The translations under genes and the position numbers were made by a program. Of a stretch of 64,000 bases of DNA, positions 54,113 through 63,293 are shown one piece after another; position 1 is the first letter of the stretch; every line of letters starts with the position of its first letter. The notes under the pieces were generated by a model. That model saw only the letters and a list, made by a program, of their open reading frames with translations, did not search any database and was not told the origin of the DNA. Source of the stretch: Nocardia sp. BMG51109 (lineage in GTDB: Bacteria > Actinomycetota > Actinomycetes > Mycobacteriales > Mycobacteriaceae); assembly GCF_000526215.1 (NCBI RefSeq), contig NZ_JAFQ01000004.1, positions 434,001 through 498,000 of the forward strand, given 5' to 3'.

Positions 54113-54211
54113 TCAGCGGCAGAAGTCCTCGGGAAGCTTCTTCCAGATCTCCAGCGTGATCGGGGCCGGCGGCAAGTTCTCTTCCCTTGCCCAATCGAAG
54201 ACTTCAGACAT
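54113..54211 (-). pseudogene. N-terminal remnant of an Uma2/DUF820-like endonuclease gene
   Basis: A 32-codon frame reading MSEVFDWAREEN, then PPAPITLEIWKKLPEDFCR, then stop. The pattern of an acidic start, PPxPITxExW and LPEDFCR resembles the opening of actinobacterial Uma2-family PD-(D/E)XK proteins, which normally continue for 150 or more residues. No continuation is visible in any frame in the 110 bases beyond, which run into the MFS terminator. It is probably a truncated remnant. The family match is from memory of the N-terminal pattern only. Confidence 0.4.
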
Positions 54212-54290
54212 GACATGCTTCCCCAGGGCTCGAGCCCTCCGTCTCAGGCTGAGGGGTGGAGTCCGCGAATACGCGGGTTTCTGTCGATGG

Positions 54291-55952
54291 TCAGCCGACT
54301 CGGACCTGGGCCGACGGGTAGCCGGAGGCACCGTCCGGGATGACGTCGCGGTACTCGGAGGTCTGGACCTCGCCGGTGCCGTCGGTGGCGCGGGCGCGGA
54401 GGGTGTGGGTGCCGGGGGTGGCGTCCCAGTCGTAGGTCCACTGGCGCCAGGTGTCGATAGAGGGTTCGGCGGCCAGGCGGGCGGGTTGCCAGGGGCCGCC
54501 GTCGATTTGGACCTCGACGGCCGAGATGCCACGGTGCTGGGCCCAGGCGACGCCCGCCACCGTGATCCGGCCGGGGCCCGGGCGGGCGCTCTGGCGCGGC
54601 GTATCGATCCGGGTGGCGGTCTTGATCGGTCCGCTGGCCGACCAGCCGCGTTTGGTCCAATAGGCCTGTGCGCGATCGAATCTGGTGATCTCCAGCTCGG
54701 TCACCCACTTCGTGGCCGATACGTAGCCGTACAGGCCGGGGACCACCAGCCGCGCCGGATAGCCGTGCGCGACGGGGAGCGGTTCGCCGTTCATGCCGAC
54801 GGCCAGCAGGGCGTCGCGGCCGTCGGTGAAGGCGGCGAGCGGGCTGCCCGCGGTGAAGCCGTCGATGCTGTGCGACAACACCATATCCGCGTCGGGGTGC
54901 GGGCCGGCCTCGGCGAGCAGTTCGTCGAGCCGGTAGCCGAGCCAGCGGGCGTTGCCGACCAGGTCGCCGCCGACCGGATTCGAGACGCAGGCGAGCGTCA
55001 CCAGCCGCTCGACCGCCGGGCGGCGCACGAGATCGGCGTAGGAGAGCCGGATTTCGCGTTCCACCATGCCGTGGATGCGCAGCTCCCAGGTCTCGGTGCT
55101 GACCTGCGGGACGACGAGCGCCGTGTCGATCCGGTAGAAATCGGCATTGGGCGTGAGATACGGCGTGAGACCGGGGATCCGGAGATCGGCGGCCGGATCG
55201 ATCGGCGCCTCGGGCGCCCGCGGCGGCGGCAGCCGCACCGCCTCGCGCTCGGCCGAGACGCTGTTCGTCCGGGCTCCGAGGACGCGCCCCGCCACACCGG
55301 CCACGGCGGCCACGACCCCGATACCCACGAGCCCGCGCACGGCCTGCCGGCGATCCAGCGCCCCGGTCGATCCACCGAAAGCGGTTGCGGCCGAGCCGCT
55401 TCCACGTACGGCAGCCACGCCCTCCGGTCCCGCGTCCGCCGATCTCGTGGAGGCGGCCACCGCCGGTCCGGGTGCCGTCCCGCGCCGTGGCGACTCATCG
55501 GCGGAGTACGACGCGCCCGGTTCCACGGCCTCCAGGCGCCCCGTGAACCAGCGCAGCGCGGCGATGCTCAGTGCCACGCCCAGGATCGAGGGCAGTATCC
55601 AGGTCCACGAGGCGGCCGGCCGGTTCACCGCCGCGATCGTCGCCACCAGCCCGAAGACGGCGAACAGCGCGGACCCGAGTGGGCGGCGTACCCGCTCGAT
55701 CCGGCCCGCCAAGGCCGCCACCGCCACCGCGACGGCCGCCATCGCCAGGAACAGCACCAGCTTGTCGTTGGTGCCGAAGGCGTCGATGGCCCACTCCCGC
55801 ACCCGGTCGGGCGTTCGGTCCACCACCGTCGACCCGATCGCCGTCAGTGGCGTGCTGCCGGAGTCGATCGGCACCGACACCAGTTCCGCGATGCCCAGCG
55901 CCAGCCCCGCGGCCACGATCCCGCCGACCGCACGCAGTCCCGATCCGGTCAT
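54291..55952 (-). CDS. Membrane-anchored molybdopterin oxidoreductase (YedY/sulfite-oxidase fold)
   Basis: 553 residues. About four membrane helices occupy residues 5-135, a further hydrophobic stretch is near 205-222, then the exported catalytic domain. The Mo-ligand cysteine is C322 in VTLACVSNPVGGDLVGNARWLGYRL, the family signature. LPVAHGYPARLVVPGLYGYVSATKWVTELEI follows, then a C-terminal Ig-like dimer domain (ISAVEVQIDGGPWQPARL, TYDWDATPGTHTLRARATDGTGE). This arrangement is common in actinomycetes; the natural substrate is unknown, though sulfoxide repair or nitrate/sulfite chemistry have been proposed for the fold. It is divergent from the HtrA-like gene. Confidence 0.9.
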   Translation of the reverse strand: MTGSGLRAVGGIVAAGLALGIAELVSVPIDSGSTPLTAIGSTVVDRTPDRVREWAIDAFGTNDKLVLFLAMAAVAVAVAALAGRIERVRRPLGSALFAVFGLVATIAAVNRPAASWTWILPSILGVALSIAALRWFTGRLEAVEPGASYSADESPRRGTAPGPAVAASTRSADAGPEGVAAVRGSGSAATAFGGSTGALDRRQAVRGLVGIGVVAAVAGVAGRVLGARTNSVSAEREAVRLPPPRAPEAPIDPAADLRIPGLTPYLTPNADFYRIDTALVVPQVSTETWELRIHGMVEREIRLSYADLVRRPAVERLVTLACVSNPVGGDLVGNARWLGYRLDELLAEAGPHPDADMVLSHSIDGFTAGSPLAAFTDGRDALLAVGMNGEPLPVAHGYPARLVVPGLYGYVSATKWVTELEITRFDRAQAYWTKRGWSASGPIKTATRIDTPRQSARPGPGRITVAGVAWAQHRGISAVEVQIDGGPWQPARLAAEPSIDTWRQWTYDWDATPGTHTLRARATDGTGEVQTSEYRDVIPDGASGYPSAQVRVG

Positions 55953-56055
55953 AGCGCGAGAGTACGTCCGATCCGGCCCGCTGCCACCACCGAATGCCCA
56001 GGCCGGCCCCGCCCGTCACAGATTCGTCAGAATCGGCGGCGTCCGGGCCGTGCGG

Positions 56056-56071
56056 CGTGGCGTTCGCCACG
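56056..56071. promoter_or_regulatory. Short hairpin in the molybdoenzyme/protease divergent gap
   Basis: CGTGGC-GTTC-GCCACG, perfect 6-bp arms, about 90 bases before the protease start. It could be a regulator site; there is no other support. Confidence 0.3.
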
Positions 56072-56159
56072 TGCGGCGGTTCCGCGGACCCCTCCCCAGC
56101 CCTCTCTCAGGAATCGCGCGCTTAATGGAGACAGGGATACTGGACCATTCGAGGACGTG

Positions 56160-57323
56160 ATGACCTTGCATCCGAATCAGGGCAGTTGGCCGCCCCCGGG
56201 TCCACCCGGACCGTTGCCGCCGAACCGGCCACCGCGCCGGAACGGACTGAGCTTCACCGTGGTGGCGGCCATCGTGCTGGCCCTTGCCGTCGCCATCGGC
56301 ATGGTGGCCGCGCGGTTCGACACCCAGCGGCACGACCCGAACATGCCACCGGCGCAGTCGGGCAGCGTCGTGCGGATCTCCGATGCGCAGACCCAGGCCG
56401 ACCTGGACGCCGCGGCCCAGCAGGCGGCGCAGGGCATCGTCCTGGTGAACACGGAACTCGGCCTGCAGGGCGGTGGCGGCGCGGGCACCGGAATCGTGCT
56501 GACCTCCGACGGCGACGTGCTGACCAACAATCACGTCGTCGAGGGCGCCACCCGGATCGAGGCGACCAGTGTCGGCAACGGCAAGACCTACCAGGCCACC
56601 GTCGTCGGCTACGACCGCACGAACGATCTGGCGGTGCTGCGCCTGTCCGATGCCTCCGGGCTGCCGACCGCGCCGCTCGGCGATTCCGGCAAGGTCGCGG
56701 TCGGCGACGAGATCGTCGGCGTCGGCAACGCCGGCGGCACCGGCAGCCCGAGCGCGGCGTCCGGCAAGGTCACCGCCCTGGACCGCTCGATCACCGCCTC
56801 CGACGAATCCTCCGGCAGTTCGGAGGAGCTGACCGGGCTCATCCAGGTGGCGGCCGACATTCAGCCCGGCGATTCCGGCGGTCCGCTGGTGAACAAGTCG
56901 GGCCAGGTCATCGGCGTCAACACCGCTGCCTCCCAAGGCTTCCGGATGGGCACCGGCGGCGGTCAGGGCTTCGCCATACCGATCGACAAGGCGAAGTCGA
57001 TCGCCGGGCAGATCCAGGCCGGCAAGGCCTCCGACACCGTGCACATCGGCCCGACCGCCTTCCTCGGCCTCAGCGTCAGCGACGCCAACGGCAGCGGCGC
57101 GCTGGTGCGCAACGTCGTCCGCGGCGGCCCCGCCGACCGGCTCGGCCTGACCCCGGGCGCCGTGCTCACCGAGATCGACGGCGACCGCATCGACTCCGCC
57201 AACGCCCTGATCGCCACGATGGACACGCATCACCCCGGCGATAACGTGAACGTCACCTGGACCGACGGCACCGGCCGAAGCCAGACGAGCAAGGTCGAAC
57301 TGGCGAAGGGCCCGGTCGGCTGA
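56160..57323 (+). CDS. HtrA-like trypsin/PDZ serine protease (PepD type)
   Basis: 387 residues. A Pro-rich cytosolic head is followed by one membrane helix (FTVVAAIVLALAVAIGMVAA). The protease triad is H125 (LTNNHVVEG), D156 (RTNDLAVL) and S239 (QPGDSGGPLV). A PDZ domain completes it (AFLGLSVSDANGSGALVRNVVRGGPADRLGLTPGAVLTEIDGDRI). It acts outside the membrane on misfolded proteins or as an envelope-stress sensor protease, like mycobacterial PepD. ATG 56160 follows GAGGACGTG; a GTG at 56157 is directly before it. No sensor kinase is adjacent. Confidence 0.92.
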   Translation: MTLHPNQGSWPPPGPPGPLPPNRPPRRNGLSFTVVAAIVLALAVAIGMVAARFDTQRHDPNMPPAQSGSVVRISDAQTQADLDAAAQQAAQGIVLVNTELGLQGGGGAGTGIVLTSDGDVLTNNHVVEGATRIEATSVGNGKTYQATVVGYDRTNDLAVLRLSDASGLPTAPLGDSGKVAVGDEIVGVGNAGGTGSPSAASGKVTALDRSITASDESSGSSEELTGLIQVAADIQPGDSGGPLVNKSGQVIGVNTAASQGFRMGTGGGQGFAIPIDKAKSIAGQIQAGKASDTVHIGPTAFLGLSVSDANGSGALVRNVVRGGPADRLGLTPGAVLTEIDGDRIDSANALIATMDTHHPGDNVNVTWTDGTGRSQTSKVELAKGPVG

Positions 57324-57337
57324 CACCGGCCGCGCGA

Positions 57338-57766
57338 TCAAGGAGCAGGGGTGTAGCCCACCATCCACGGCACGGCGAACTTGTCGGTGACCATGCCGAA
57401 CAGCTCGGCCCATTCGGTCTTACCGATCGGCAGGGACACGTCGCCGCCGGCCGACAGCTCCCGGAAAATCCGTTCGGCCTCCTCCCGGCTGTCCACATCG
57501 ACCGACACCGCATAGGCCGGGGCCGTGGTGTTGACGGTCTGACCCGGCGGACAGTCGGAGGCCATCAGCAGGTGGTCGGTGCCGCGCAGCGGCAGCGCGG
57601 CGTGGGCGACCAGGTTCTTCGCCTCCTCGGGCAGATTTCCGCCACCGCCGTCGCCCATATCGGCGAAGCGGACGATCTGTAATTCACCGCCGAATACGGA
57701 CTGGTAGAAGGTGAACGCCTCCTCGGCGTTGCCGTTGTACATCAAATAGGGATTCACAGCCGTCAC
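57338..57766 (-). CDS. PhnB-like VOC-family protein
   Basis: 142 residues from a GTG after a strong AGGAGG. VNPYLMYNGNAEEAFTFYQSVFGGELQIVRF is the classical PhnB/3-demethylubiquinone-like opening, and LMASDCPPGQTV, VSVDVDSREEAERIFRELSAGG and GMVTDKFAVPWMVGYTP complete the fold. The biochemical role of this family is not established. It is convergent with the protease gene, 14 bases apart. Confidence 0.87.
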   Translation of the reverse strand: MTAVNPYLMYNGNAEEAFTFYQSVFGGELQIVRFADMGDGGGGNLPEEAKNLVAHAALPLRGTDHLLMASDCPPGQTVNTTAPAYAVSVDVDSREEAERIFRELSAGGDVSLPIGKTEWAELFGMVTDKFAVPWMVGYTPAP

Positions 57767-57933
57767 GGGTTGCCTCCTCGAACGCGAAGTACGGAACCGG
57801 GCAGACGGACTGGCAGTGGCCGCCGTCCCACAAAGTAGGACGACGGCCACACTACGAGTTCATCGCTTCCAGCACTGCGAATCCGCACGGACCGAGGTCC
57901 GTTTTCCGGCATTCGACCGATCGGCCCGGCCCG

Positions 57934-59727
57934 TCAGCCGTTGTAGATCGCCTCCACGTCGGCGGCGTAGTTCTTCATCACCACGGCCCGCTTCAGCGAC
58001 ATCTTCGGCGTCAGCTCCCCGGTCTCCTGGGTCCAGTCGACCGGCAGGATGCGGATCTTCTTGATCTGCTCGGCATGCGAGACCAGCTTGTTGGTCTCCG
58101 CCACCGCGGCGTCCACGTCGGCCCGCAGCTCCGGCAGCTCGATCAGCTTCTCGGTGGGCAGGTCGGCGGGCAGGTTGTGGCGCTCCTTCCAGCCCGGCAC
58201 CGCCTCCGGATCGAGGGTGACCAGCGCGGCGATGAACGGCTTGCCGTCGCCGACCACCATCACCTGGCTGATCAGCGGATGCGCCCGCAGCGAATCCTCG
58301 AGAACGGCCGGCGACACGTTCTTGCCGCCGGCGGTCACGATGATCTCCTTCTTGCGGCCGGTGATGGTGATGAAGCCGTTCTCGTCGAGGGAGCCCAGAT
58401 CACCGGTCTTGAACCAGCCGTCGGCGAACGCCTCCTCGGTGGCGGCCGGATTGTTCCAGTAGCCACCGAAGACGACCGGGCCGCGCAGCAGCAGCTCGCC
58501 GTCGTCGGCGATCTTGGCCGCGTGCCCGGGCAGCGGGCGGCCGACCGAACCGACCCGGATGTGGTCGGGGGTGTTCACCGACACCGCGGCGGTGCTCTCG
58601 GTGAGGCCGTAGCCCTCGTAGATGGTCACGCCCGCACCGCGGAAGAAGTGCCCCAGTCGTGCGCCGAGCGGACCACCGCCGGACACCGACGACTGGCAGC
58701 GTCCGCCCATCGCCTCGCGCAGCTTGCCGTAGACCAGCTTGTCGAACAGCGCGTGCTTGGCCTTGAGCACCAGGCCGGGACCGCCCTCGTCCAGCGAGCG
58801 GCTGTAGGCGATGGCGGTCTCGGCGGCGACGTCGAAGATCTTGCCCTTGCCGCCGTCGTGCGCCTTCTGCTTGGCGCCGTTGAACACCTTCTCGAACACG
58901 CGCGGCACCGACAGGATGAAATCGGGCTTGTACTGCCCGAACTGCTCGACGAGCGTCGACCAGTCGGCGGTGTGCGCCACGGTCACCCCCGCGTCGAACG
59001 CCGCCAGGGCCACCGCGCGCGCGAAGACGTGCGCCAGCGGCAGGAACAGCAGCGAGCGCTTGCCCGGCTGCAGGTCGTGATGCATCGCCGAGCGGTCGGC
59101 GGCCGACTCGGCGTAGAGGTTGGCGTGCGTGAGCATGACGCCCTTGGGGCGACCGGTGGTGCCGGAGGTGTAGATCAGCGTGGCCGGGGAGGCCGCCTTC
59201 ACCTGCTGGCGGCGCTCGTGCACGGCCTGGTCGTCGAGGTCCTTGCCGCGGGCGATCAGGTCGTCGATCGCGCCGGCGTCGCGCTGCAGCACCTCGCGCA
59301 GTTCCGGCAGGCCGGACTCGATCTCGGCGATGGTGGCGCGGTGCGTGGCGTTCTCGACCACCAGCAGCTTGGTCGCGGAATCCTCCAGGATCCAGCGCGC
59401 CTGCTCGGCCGAGGAGCTGTCGTAGATGGCGACGGTACAGCCGCCGGCGGCCCAGATGGCGAAGTCCAGGACCACCCAGTCGTACTGGGTGGGCGCCAGG
59501 ATGCCGACCCGGTCGCCGAGCTCGATGCCGGCGGCGATCAGTCCCTTGGCCACGGCCGTGACGGTTCCGGCGAACTCGGTGGCGGTGACATCGGTCCAGC
59601 CGCCCTTGCCGTCGGGGCGATTGAAGACCACCAGTCCGGGCGTGCGCTCGGCATGCCGGAAGGCCCCGTCGGACATGTTGGCGTCCTCGGGAATGGTGTA
59701 GGTCGCCGGGACTTCGAACTCTCGCAT
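57934..59727 (-). CDS. Long-chain fatty acid-CoA ligase (FadD15 type)
   Basis: 597 residues, full length. The ATP P-loop is LIYTSGTTGRPKGVMLTH, followed by GLTESTAAVSVNTP, WFKTGDLGSLDENGFITITGRKKEIIVTAGGKNVSP and a C-terminal catalytic lysine region PKMSLKRAVVMKNY. It activates fatty acids to acyl-CoA through acyl-AMP. The start at 59727 (MREFEVPATYTI) is family-like. The TTACT-N4-GGTAA site is 19 bases upstream, so a lipid repressor could block transcription directly. It lies downstream of the lipase/SDR/BVMO operon, but with its own putative promoter. Confidence 0.93.
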   Translation of the reverse strand: MREFEVPATYTIPEDANMSDGAFRHAERTPGLVVFNRPDGKGGWTDVTATEFAGTVTAVAKGLIAAGIELGDRVGILAPTQYDWVVLDFAIWAAGGCTVAIYDSSSAEQARWILEDSATKLLVVENATHRATIAEIESGLPELREVLQRDAGAIDDLIARGKDLDDQAVHERRQQVKAASPATLIYTSGTTGRPKGVMLTHANLYAESAADRSAMHHDLQPGKRSLLFLPLAHVFARAVALAAFDAGVTVAHTADWSTLVEQFGQYKPDFILSVPRVFEKVFNGAKQKAHDGGKGKIFDVAAETAIAYSRSLDEGGPGLVLKAKHALFDKLVYGKLREAMGGRCQSSVSGGGPLGARLGHFFRGAGVTIYEGYGLTESTAAVSVNTPDHIRVGSVGRPLPGHAAKIADDGELLLRGPVVFGGYWNNPAATEEAFADGWFKTGDLGSLDENGFITITGRKKEIIVTAGGKNVSPAVLEDSLRAHPLISQVMVVGDGKPFIAALVTLDPEAVPGWKERHNLPADLPTEKLIELPELRADVDAAVAETNKLVSHAEQIKKIRILPVDWTQETGELTPKMSLKRAVVMKNYAADVEAIYNG

Positions 59728-59746
59728 CGGTGCCCTTCCACGTGGT

Positions 59747-59760
59747 TTACTCACCGGTAA
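59747..59760. promoter_or_regulatory. TTACT-N4-GGTAA site upstream of the acyl-CoA ligase gene
   Basis: TTACTCACCGGTAA, 12 of 14 bases identical to the site at 11654-11667 before the acyl-CoA dehydrogenase pair. It lies 19 bases from the ATG, overlapping the expected promoter. Confidence 0.55.
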
Positions 59761-59845
59761 TTTACGCCACCCGGATCGGTCGTGCCCGCCCGACCGCCCG
59801 GTTGACTCCCGGACGCCGCGGCCCGCGCCGCGAAGCGCCCGACCT

Positions 59846-60790
59846 CTATCCTATGGACCGCGTTTGTCCTGCTTGCAGCGATTCGCCGAGGAACGCGGCC
59901 AGTTCGCGCGTCGCCGCCGCGGCGGGTTCGACGAGCGATGCCTGCAGCTGCGCGACATGCCACAGCCCGCGGGTCACGCTGAACTGCGTGCTCACCCCGG
60001 CGTCCCGCAGGATCGCGACGAGGCGCAGGCACTGCTCGTGCAGCAGTTCGCCCGCATCGACCTGCACGTAGGTCGGCGGGAGGCCCCGCAGATCGGCCAG
60101 GAGCGGCGCGTAGCCGGTGTCCAGGGCGTCGCCGTCGCCGAGATACGCCGCCGCGCAGGCGCGCGACCACGGCTTGTTGATCACCAGATCCCGCTCGCGG
60201 TCGGGGACCTGGTTCGGATCGGCCCACGGCGCGATCAGACCCAGTGCGGCGGGCCGGATTCCGTGCCTGTCGCGCAGCCGCAGCGCGAGCGCCAGCGACA
60301 GGCCCCCGCCGGCCGAATCACCGGATATCGCAATATCTTCCGGCCGCGATCCGGCCGAGGCCAGCTCCAGGAAGGCGGCCTCGGCGTCGTCCAGCGCCGC
60401 CGGGAAGGGGTGTTCCGGGGCCAGCCGGTAGTCGAGCACGTGCACCGGGCGGCCGGTGTCGCGGGCCAGATGTGCGGCCAGCGAGCGGTGCGTGGTGGGC
60501 GAGCAGACGGTGTAGCCGCCGCCGTGCAGATAGAGCACGACGCCCGGCATCCGATCCGCCGCGCCGCCGACGGTGATGCGCTCGGCCGGGCGGCCACCGA
60601 GCCGCTGCCGGTCCACCCGGGTGCCCGCCGGCAGCGTCTGCAGCACCGATCCGGCATCGAGCAGGGCCCGTTGAGCCCGCCACGGCAACCGATGGTGCAT
60701 CGCGTATCGGAAGACGGGATGCAGGACCGCCCGCGCCACCGGCGGCGGGAGTGAAACAGCAGGCATGGCAGGCACTTTCACGGAGATCAC
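59846..60790 (-). CDS. Hormone-sensitive-lipase family alpha/beta hydrolase
   Basis: 314 residues. The oxyanion motif HGGGYTVCSP and the nucleophile elbow GDSAGGG mark the HSL (type IV) lipase/esterase family; the His is in GLWHVAQLQ. The GTG start overlaps the SDR stop by 4 bases (GTGA), so it is coupled; an ATG at 60766 is a later alternative. In the M. tuberculosis mymA operon a LipR esterase is likewise encoded beside the monooxygenase and an SDR. It probably hydrolyses the ester made by the Baeyer-Villiger enzyme. Confidence 0.88.
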   Translation of the reverse strand: MISVKVPAMPAVSLPPPVARAVLHPVFRYAMHHRLPWRAQRALLDAGSVLQTLPAGTRVDRQRLGGRPAERITVGGAADRMPGVVLYLHGGGYTVCSPTTHRSLAAHLARDTGRPVHVLDYRLAPEHPFPAALDDAEAAFLELASAGSRPEDIAISGDSAGGGLSLALALRLRDRHGIRPAALGLIAPWADPNQVPDRERDLVINKPWSRACAAAYLGDGDALDTGYAPLLADLRGLPPTYVQVDAGELLHEQCLRLVAILRDAGVSTQFSVTRGLWHVAQLQASLVEPAAAATRELAAFLGESLQAGQTRSIG

Positions 60791-61647
60791 GGCAGGAAGC
60801 GGCGGTTCACCAGATTCGCGATGCGCTGGTAGTAGGAGCCGGTGGTGCGGACGAACAGGTCGAGCGCCTTGGCCTCCCAGCCGATCAGCACCCGGCCGTG
60901 CCCCTTGCGCACGCCGTCGAGGATGGTCTGCGCGGCCATCTCCGGGGTGTGCATCGCCAGCTTCTTGTCGAAGAACGAGGCGAACTGCTTGGCGTCGATC
61001 CCCTCGGCGTAGGTGGCGTTGCGGGCCACCGCGGTCTTGATGCCGCCGGGGTGCACGCAGGTGACCTTGACCGGATGGCGACGGGCCAGCATCTCCTGCC
61101 GCAGCGATTCGGTGAAGCCGCGCACCGCGAATTTCGCGGCGTTGTAGGCACTTTGGCCCGGGACCGCGATCAACCCGAACAGGCTGGACACGTTCACCAC
61201 GTGTCCCGCACCGGATTCGATCAGCATCGGCAGGAATGCCTTGGTGCCGTTGACGACTCCCCAGAAATCGACATCCATGATGCGCTCGATGTCCTTGAAC
61301 TGGGACTCTGTCACCTCACCGTGGAAGGCGATACCGGCGTTGTTGTAGACCTGATGCACGACGCCGAAGTGCTTGTTCACCTCGTCGGCGTACAGCAGCA
61401 CGGCCTCCCGCTCGGCGACGTTCAGCCGGTCCGACTTCACCTCCGCACCGGAAGCTTCGCAGCGCCGGACGGTTTCGGCCAGGCCCTCGGTATCGATATC
61501 GGACAGCGCGAGTTTCGCGCCGCGGCGGGCCAGATTCTCGGCCAGGGCGCGGCCGATGCCGGACCCCGCCCCGGTGATCACGCAGACCTTGCCCCGGAAG
61601 TAGGCGTCCTCGCGCCTCGCCGAGGGTTCGCCGGCAAGCTCCGTCAC
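60787..61647 (-). CDS. Short-chain dehydrogenase/reductase (SadH-like)
   Basis: 286 residues from a GTG that overlaps the upstream stop by 4 bases. The cofactor motif is VCVITGAGSGIGRALAENLARRG, NNAG is in QVYNNAGIAF, and the catalytic residues are Ser in VNVSSLFG and YNAAK. The C-terminal extension of about 60 residues, ending RIANLVNRRFLP, is typical of the SadH/acetoin-dehydrogenase-like group in the mymA operon. It would interconvert an alcohol and a ketone, the ketone being the substrate of the monooxygenase. Confidence 0.9.
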   Translation of the reverse strand: MTELAGEPSARREDAYFRGKVCVITGAGSGIGRALAENLARRGAKLALSDIDTEGLAETVRRCEASGAEVKSDRLNVAEREAVLLYADEVNKHFGVVHQVYNNAGIAFHGEVTESQFKDIERIMDVDFWGVVNGTKAFLPMLIESGAGHVVNVSSLFGLIAVPGQSAYNAAKFAVRGFTESLRQEMLARRHPVKVTCVHPGGIKTAVARNATYAEGIDAKQFASFFDKKLAMHTPEMAAQTILDGVRKGHGRVLIGWEAKALDLFVRTTGSYYQRIANLVNRRFLP

Positions 61648-63233
61648 TGTGCAGCCACCACTTTCAGATCGGACCGGACCTCGGCACCGTTGACATTCGA
61701 GGTCGTGTCGTACGCGGACACATCGAACTTTTCCAGCATCCTACGGAAGCGGAAGGTGAAATCGGGCCAGAGCGTGGTGTTGTTGCCGTGCTTGTCCAGA
61801 TACCAGCTGGCGCAGCCGCCGGTGCTCCAGACGCTGCCCACCAGCTTGCCCTGCAACTCGCGATTGAACTTGTCCTGCACGTCCTTTCGCACCTCGACGG
61901 TGCGCAGGCCGAGCCGGTCGACGGTGGCGATCGCGTCGGCGATGTAGTTGATCTGCGACTCGATCATGTACACCATCGAGCTGTGGCCCAGGCCCACGTT
62001 CGGACCGAGCATGAAGAACAGGTTCGGGAAATCGGCGATCGCCGAACCCTTGTAGCCCTGCTGCCCGGAATCGTCGAAGATCTCCGCCAGGGTGCGCCCG
62101 CCGCGCCCGGTGACGACGTCGTAGGCGGGCGAGTCGGTGACGTGGAAACCGGTGGCGACGATCAGCGCGTCGATCTCCCGCTCGGTGCCGTCGGTGGTCA
62201 CGATCGAGTTCGCCCGGATCTCCTGGATGCCGTCGGTGACCACGTCGACGTTGTCGCGGCCCAGCGCCGGGTAGTACTCGTTGGACAGCAGCATGCGCTT
62301 ACAGCCGATGCGGAAGTTCGGGGTGACCTTGCGGCGCAGCTGCGGATCGCGCACCTCGTAGGCGAGCTTGGCGCGCGCCAGCATCTCCATCACCCGCATC
62401 GCCGGCGGGAACTTCGCCAGGCCCACCACCTGCGTCTCCCGGGCGGCGTAGATGGCGCCGCGGGCGAGCCGCTGCACACCCGGCAGGTGCTTGAAGGCCA
62501 GCCGCTCCGGCAGCGTGTACGGGCGGTCGAGCCGCGGCAGCAGCCACGGCGCGGTGCGCTGGTAGACGTCCAGGTGCGCGACCTGCGGCGCGATCGAGGG
62601 CACGATCTGGATCGCCGAGGCGCCGGTGCCGATCACCGCGACCCGCTTACCGGTCAGGTCCGAGTCGTGATCCCAGCGCGCGGAGTGGCTGATCTGCCCC
62701 TGGAAGTCGTTGATGCCCTTGATATCCGGGAGGTTCGGCTCACACAGCGCGCCGACCGCGGAGACCACGATGTCGGCGGTGAACGCGCCCTCGGTGGTCT
62801 GCACCTCCCAGCGCGCGTCGGCATCGTTCCACCGGGCATCGGTCATCTCGCAACCGAACAGGTGCTTGTCGCGCACCCCGTACCGTTCGGCGACGTCGCG
62901 GATGTAGCGCTGAATCTCCGGCTGCCGGGAGAACGAGCGCGACCAGTCCGGGTTCAGCGCGAAGGAGTAGGAGTACAGCTGCGACGGCACGTCGCAGGCC
63001 GCACCCGGGTACGTATTGTCCCGCCAGGTGCCGCCGACGTCGTCGCCGCGCTCGATCACCAGGTAGTCGTCACGACCCTGCTGCTCGAGCCGGATCGCCA
63101 GGCCCAGACCCGAGAATCCGCTGCCGACGATCAGAACGTGCACGTGCCGGGCGCCCGCGGAGTCTCGGCGGCCGGTCACGCCGCCCTCTCCGGCCCCCGC
63201 ATCGCGGCCGTTGTCTGTAACCTTGCGACTCAT
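61644..63233 (-). CDS. Flavin monooxygenase (Baeyer-Villiger/MymA-EthA type)
   Basis: 529 residues. The FAD motif is VLIVGSGFSGLGLAIRLEQQG, the NADPH motif is VAVIGTGASAIQIVPSIAPQ, and between them FQGQISHSARWD is the Baeyer-Villiger fingerprint (F-x-G-x3-H-x3-W). VGLGHSSMVYMIESQINYI near the end is shared with MymA and AlmA-like enzymes. It inserts oxygen into ketones or hydroxylates alkyl or aromatic substrates. First gene of a three-gene coupled operon. The ATG lies 7 bases after a likely -10, so the transcript appears leaderless. Confidence 0.92.
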   Translation of the reverse strand: MSRKVTDNGRDAGAGEGGVTGRRDSAGARHVHVLIVGSGFSGLGLAIRLEQQGRDDYLVIERGDDVGGTWRDNTYPGAACDVPSQLYSYSFALNPDWSRSFSRQPEIQRYIRDVAERYGVRDKHLFGCEMTDARWNDADARWEVQTTEGAFTADIVVSAVGALCEPNLPDIKGINDFQGQISHSARWDHDSDLTGKRVAVIGTGASAIQIVPSIAPQVAHLDVYQRTAPWLLPRLDRPYTLPERLAFKHLPGVQRLARGAIYAARETQVVGLAKFPPAMRVMEMLARAKLAYEVRDPQLRRKVTPNFRIGCKRMLLSNEYYPALGRDNVDVVTDGIQEIRANSIVTTDGTEREIDALIVATGFHVTDSPAYDVVTGRGGRTLAEIFDDSGQQGYKGSAIADFPNLFFMLGPNVGLGHSSMVYMIESQINYIADAIATVDRLGLRTVEVRKDVQDKFNRELQGKLVGSVWSTGGCASWYLDKHGNNTTLWPDFTFRFRRMLEKFDVSAYDTTSNVNGAEVRSDLKVVAAQ

Positions 63234-63240
63234 ATACCCG

Positions 63241-63279
63241 AGAGTAGGACCTTATTAAGCGGGAGTCAACAGTATTGAC
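63241..63279 (-). promoter_or_regulatory. BVMO operon promoter overlapping a TetR operator
   Basis: On the minus strand, TTGACT at 63269-63264, a 17-base spacer, then TACTCT at 63246-63241: a good sigma-70-like promoter, with the ATG at 63233 only 7 bases past the -10. The palindrome GTCAA-CAGTA-TTGAC at 63265-63279 covers the -35. A bound TetR dimer would block RNA polymerase. Confidence 0.7.
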
Positions 63280-63293
63280 CCGCGTTCAGTAGT

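Noticed and set aside
54048..54290. Insertion sequence next to the Uma2-like remnant
   Set aside because: No transposase fragment, terminal inverted repeats or target duplication were visible.
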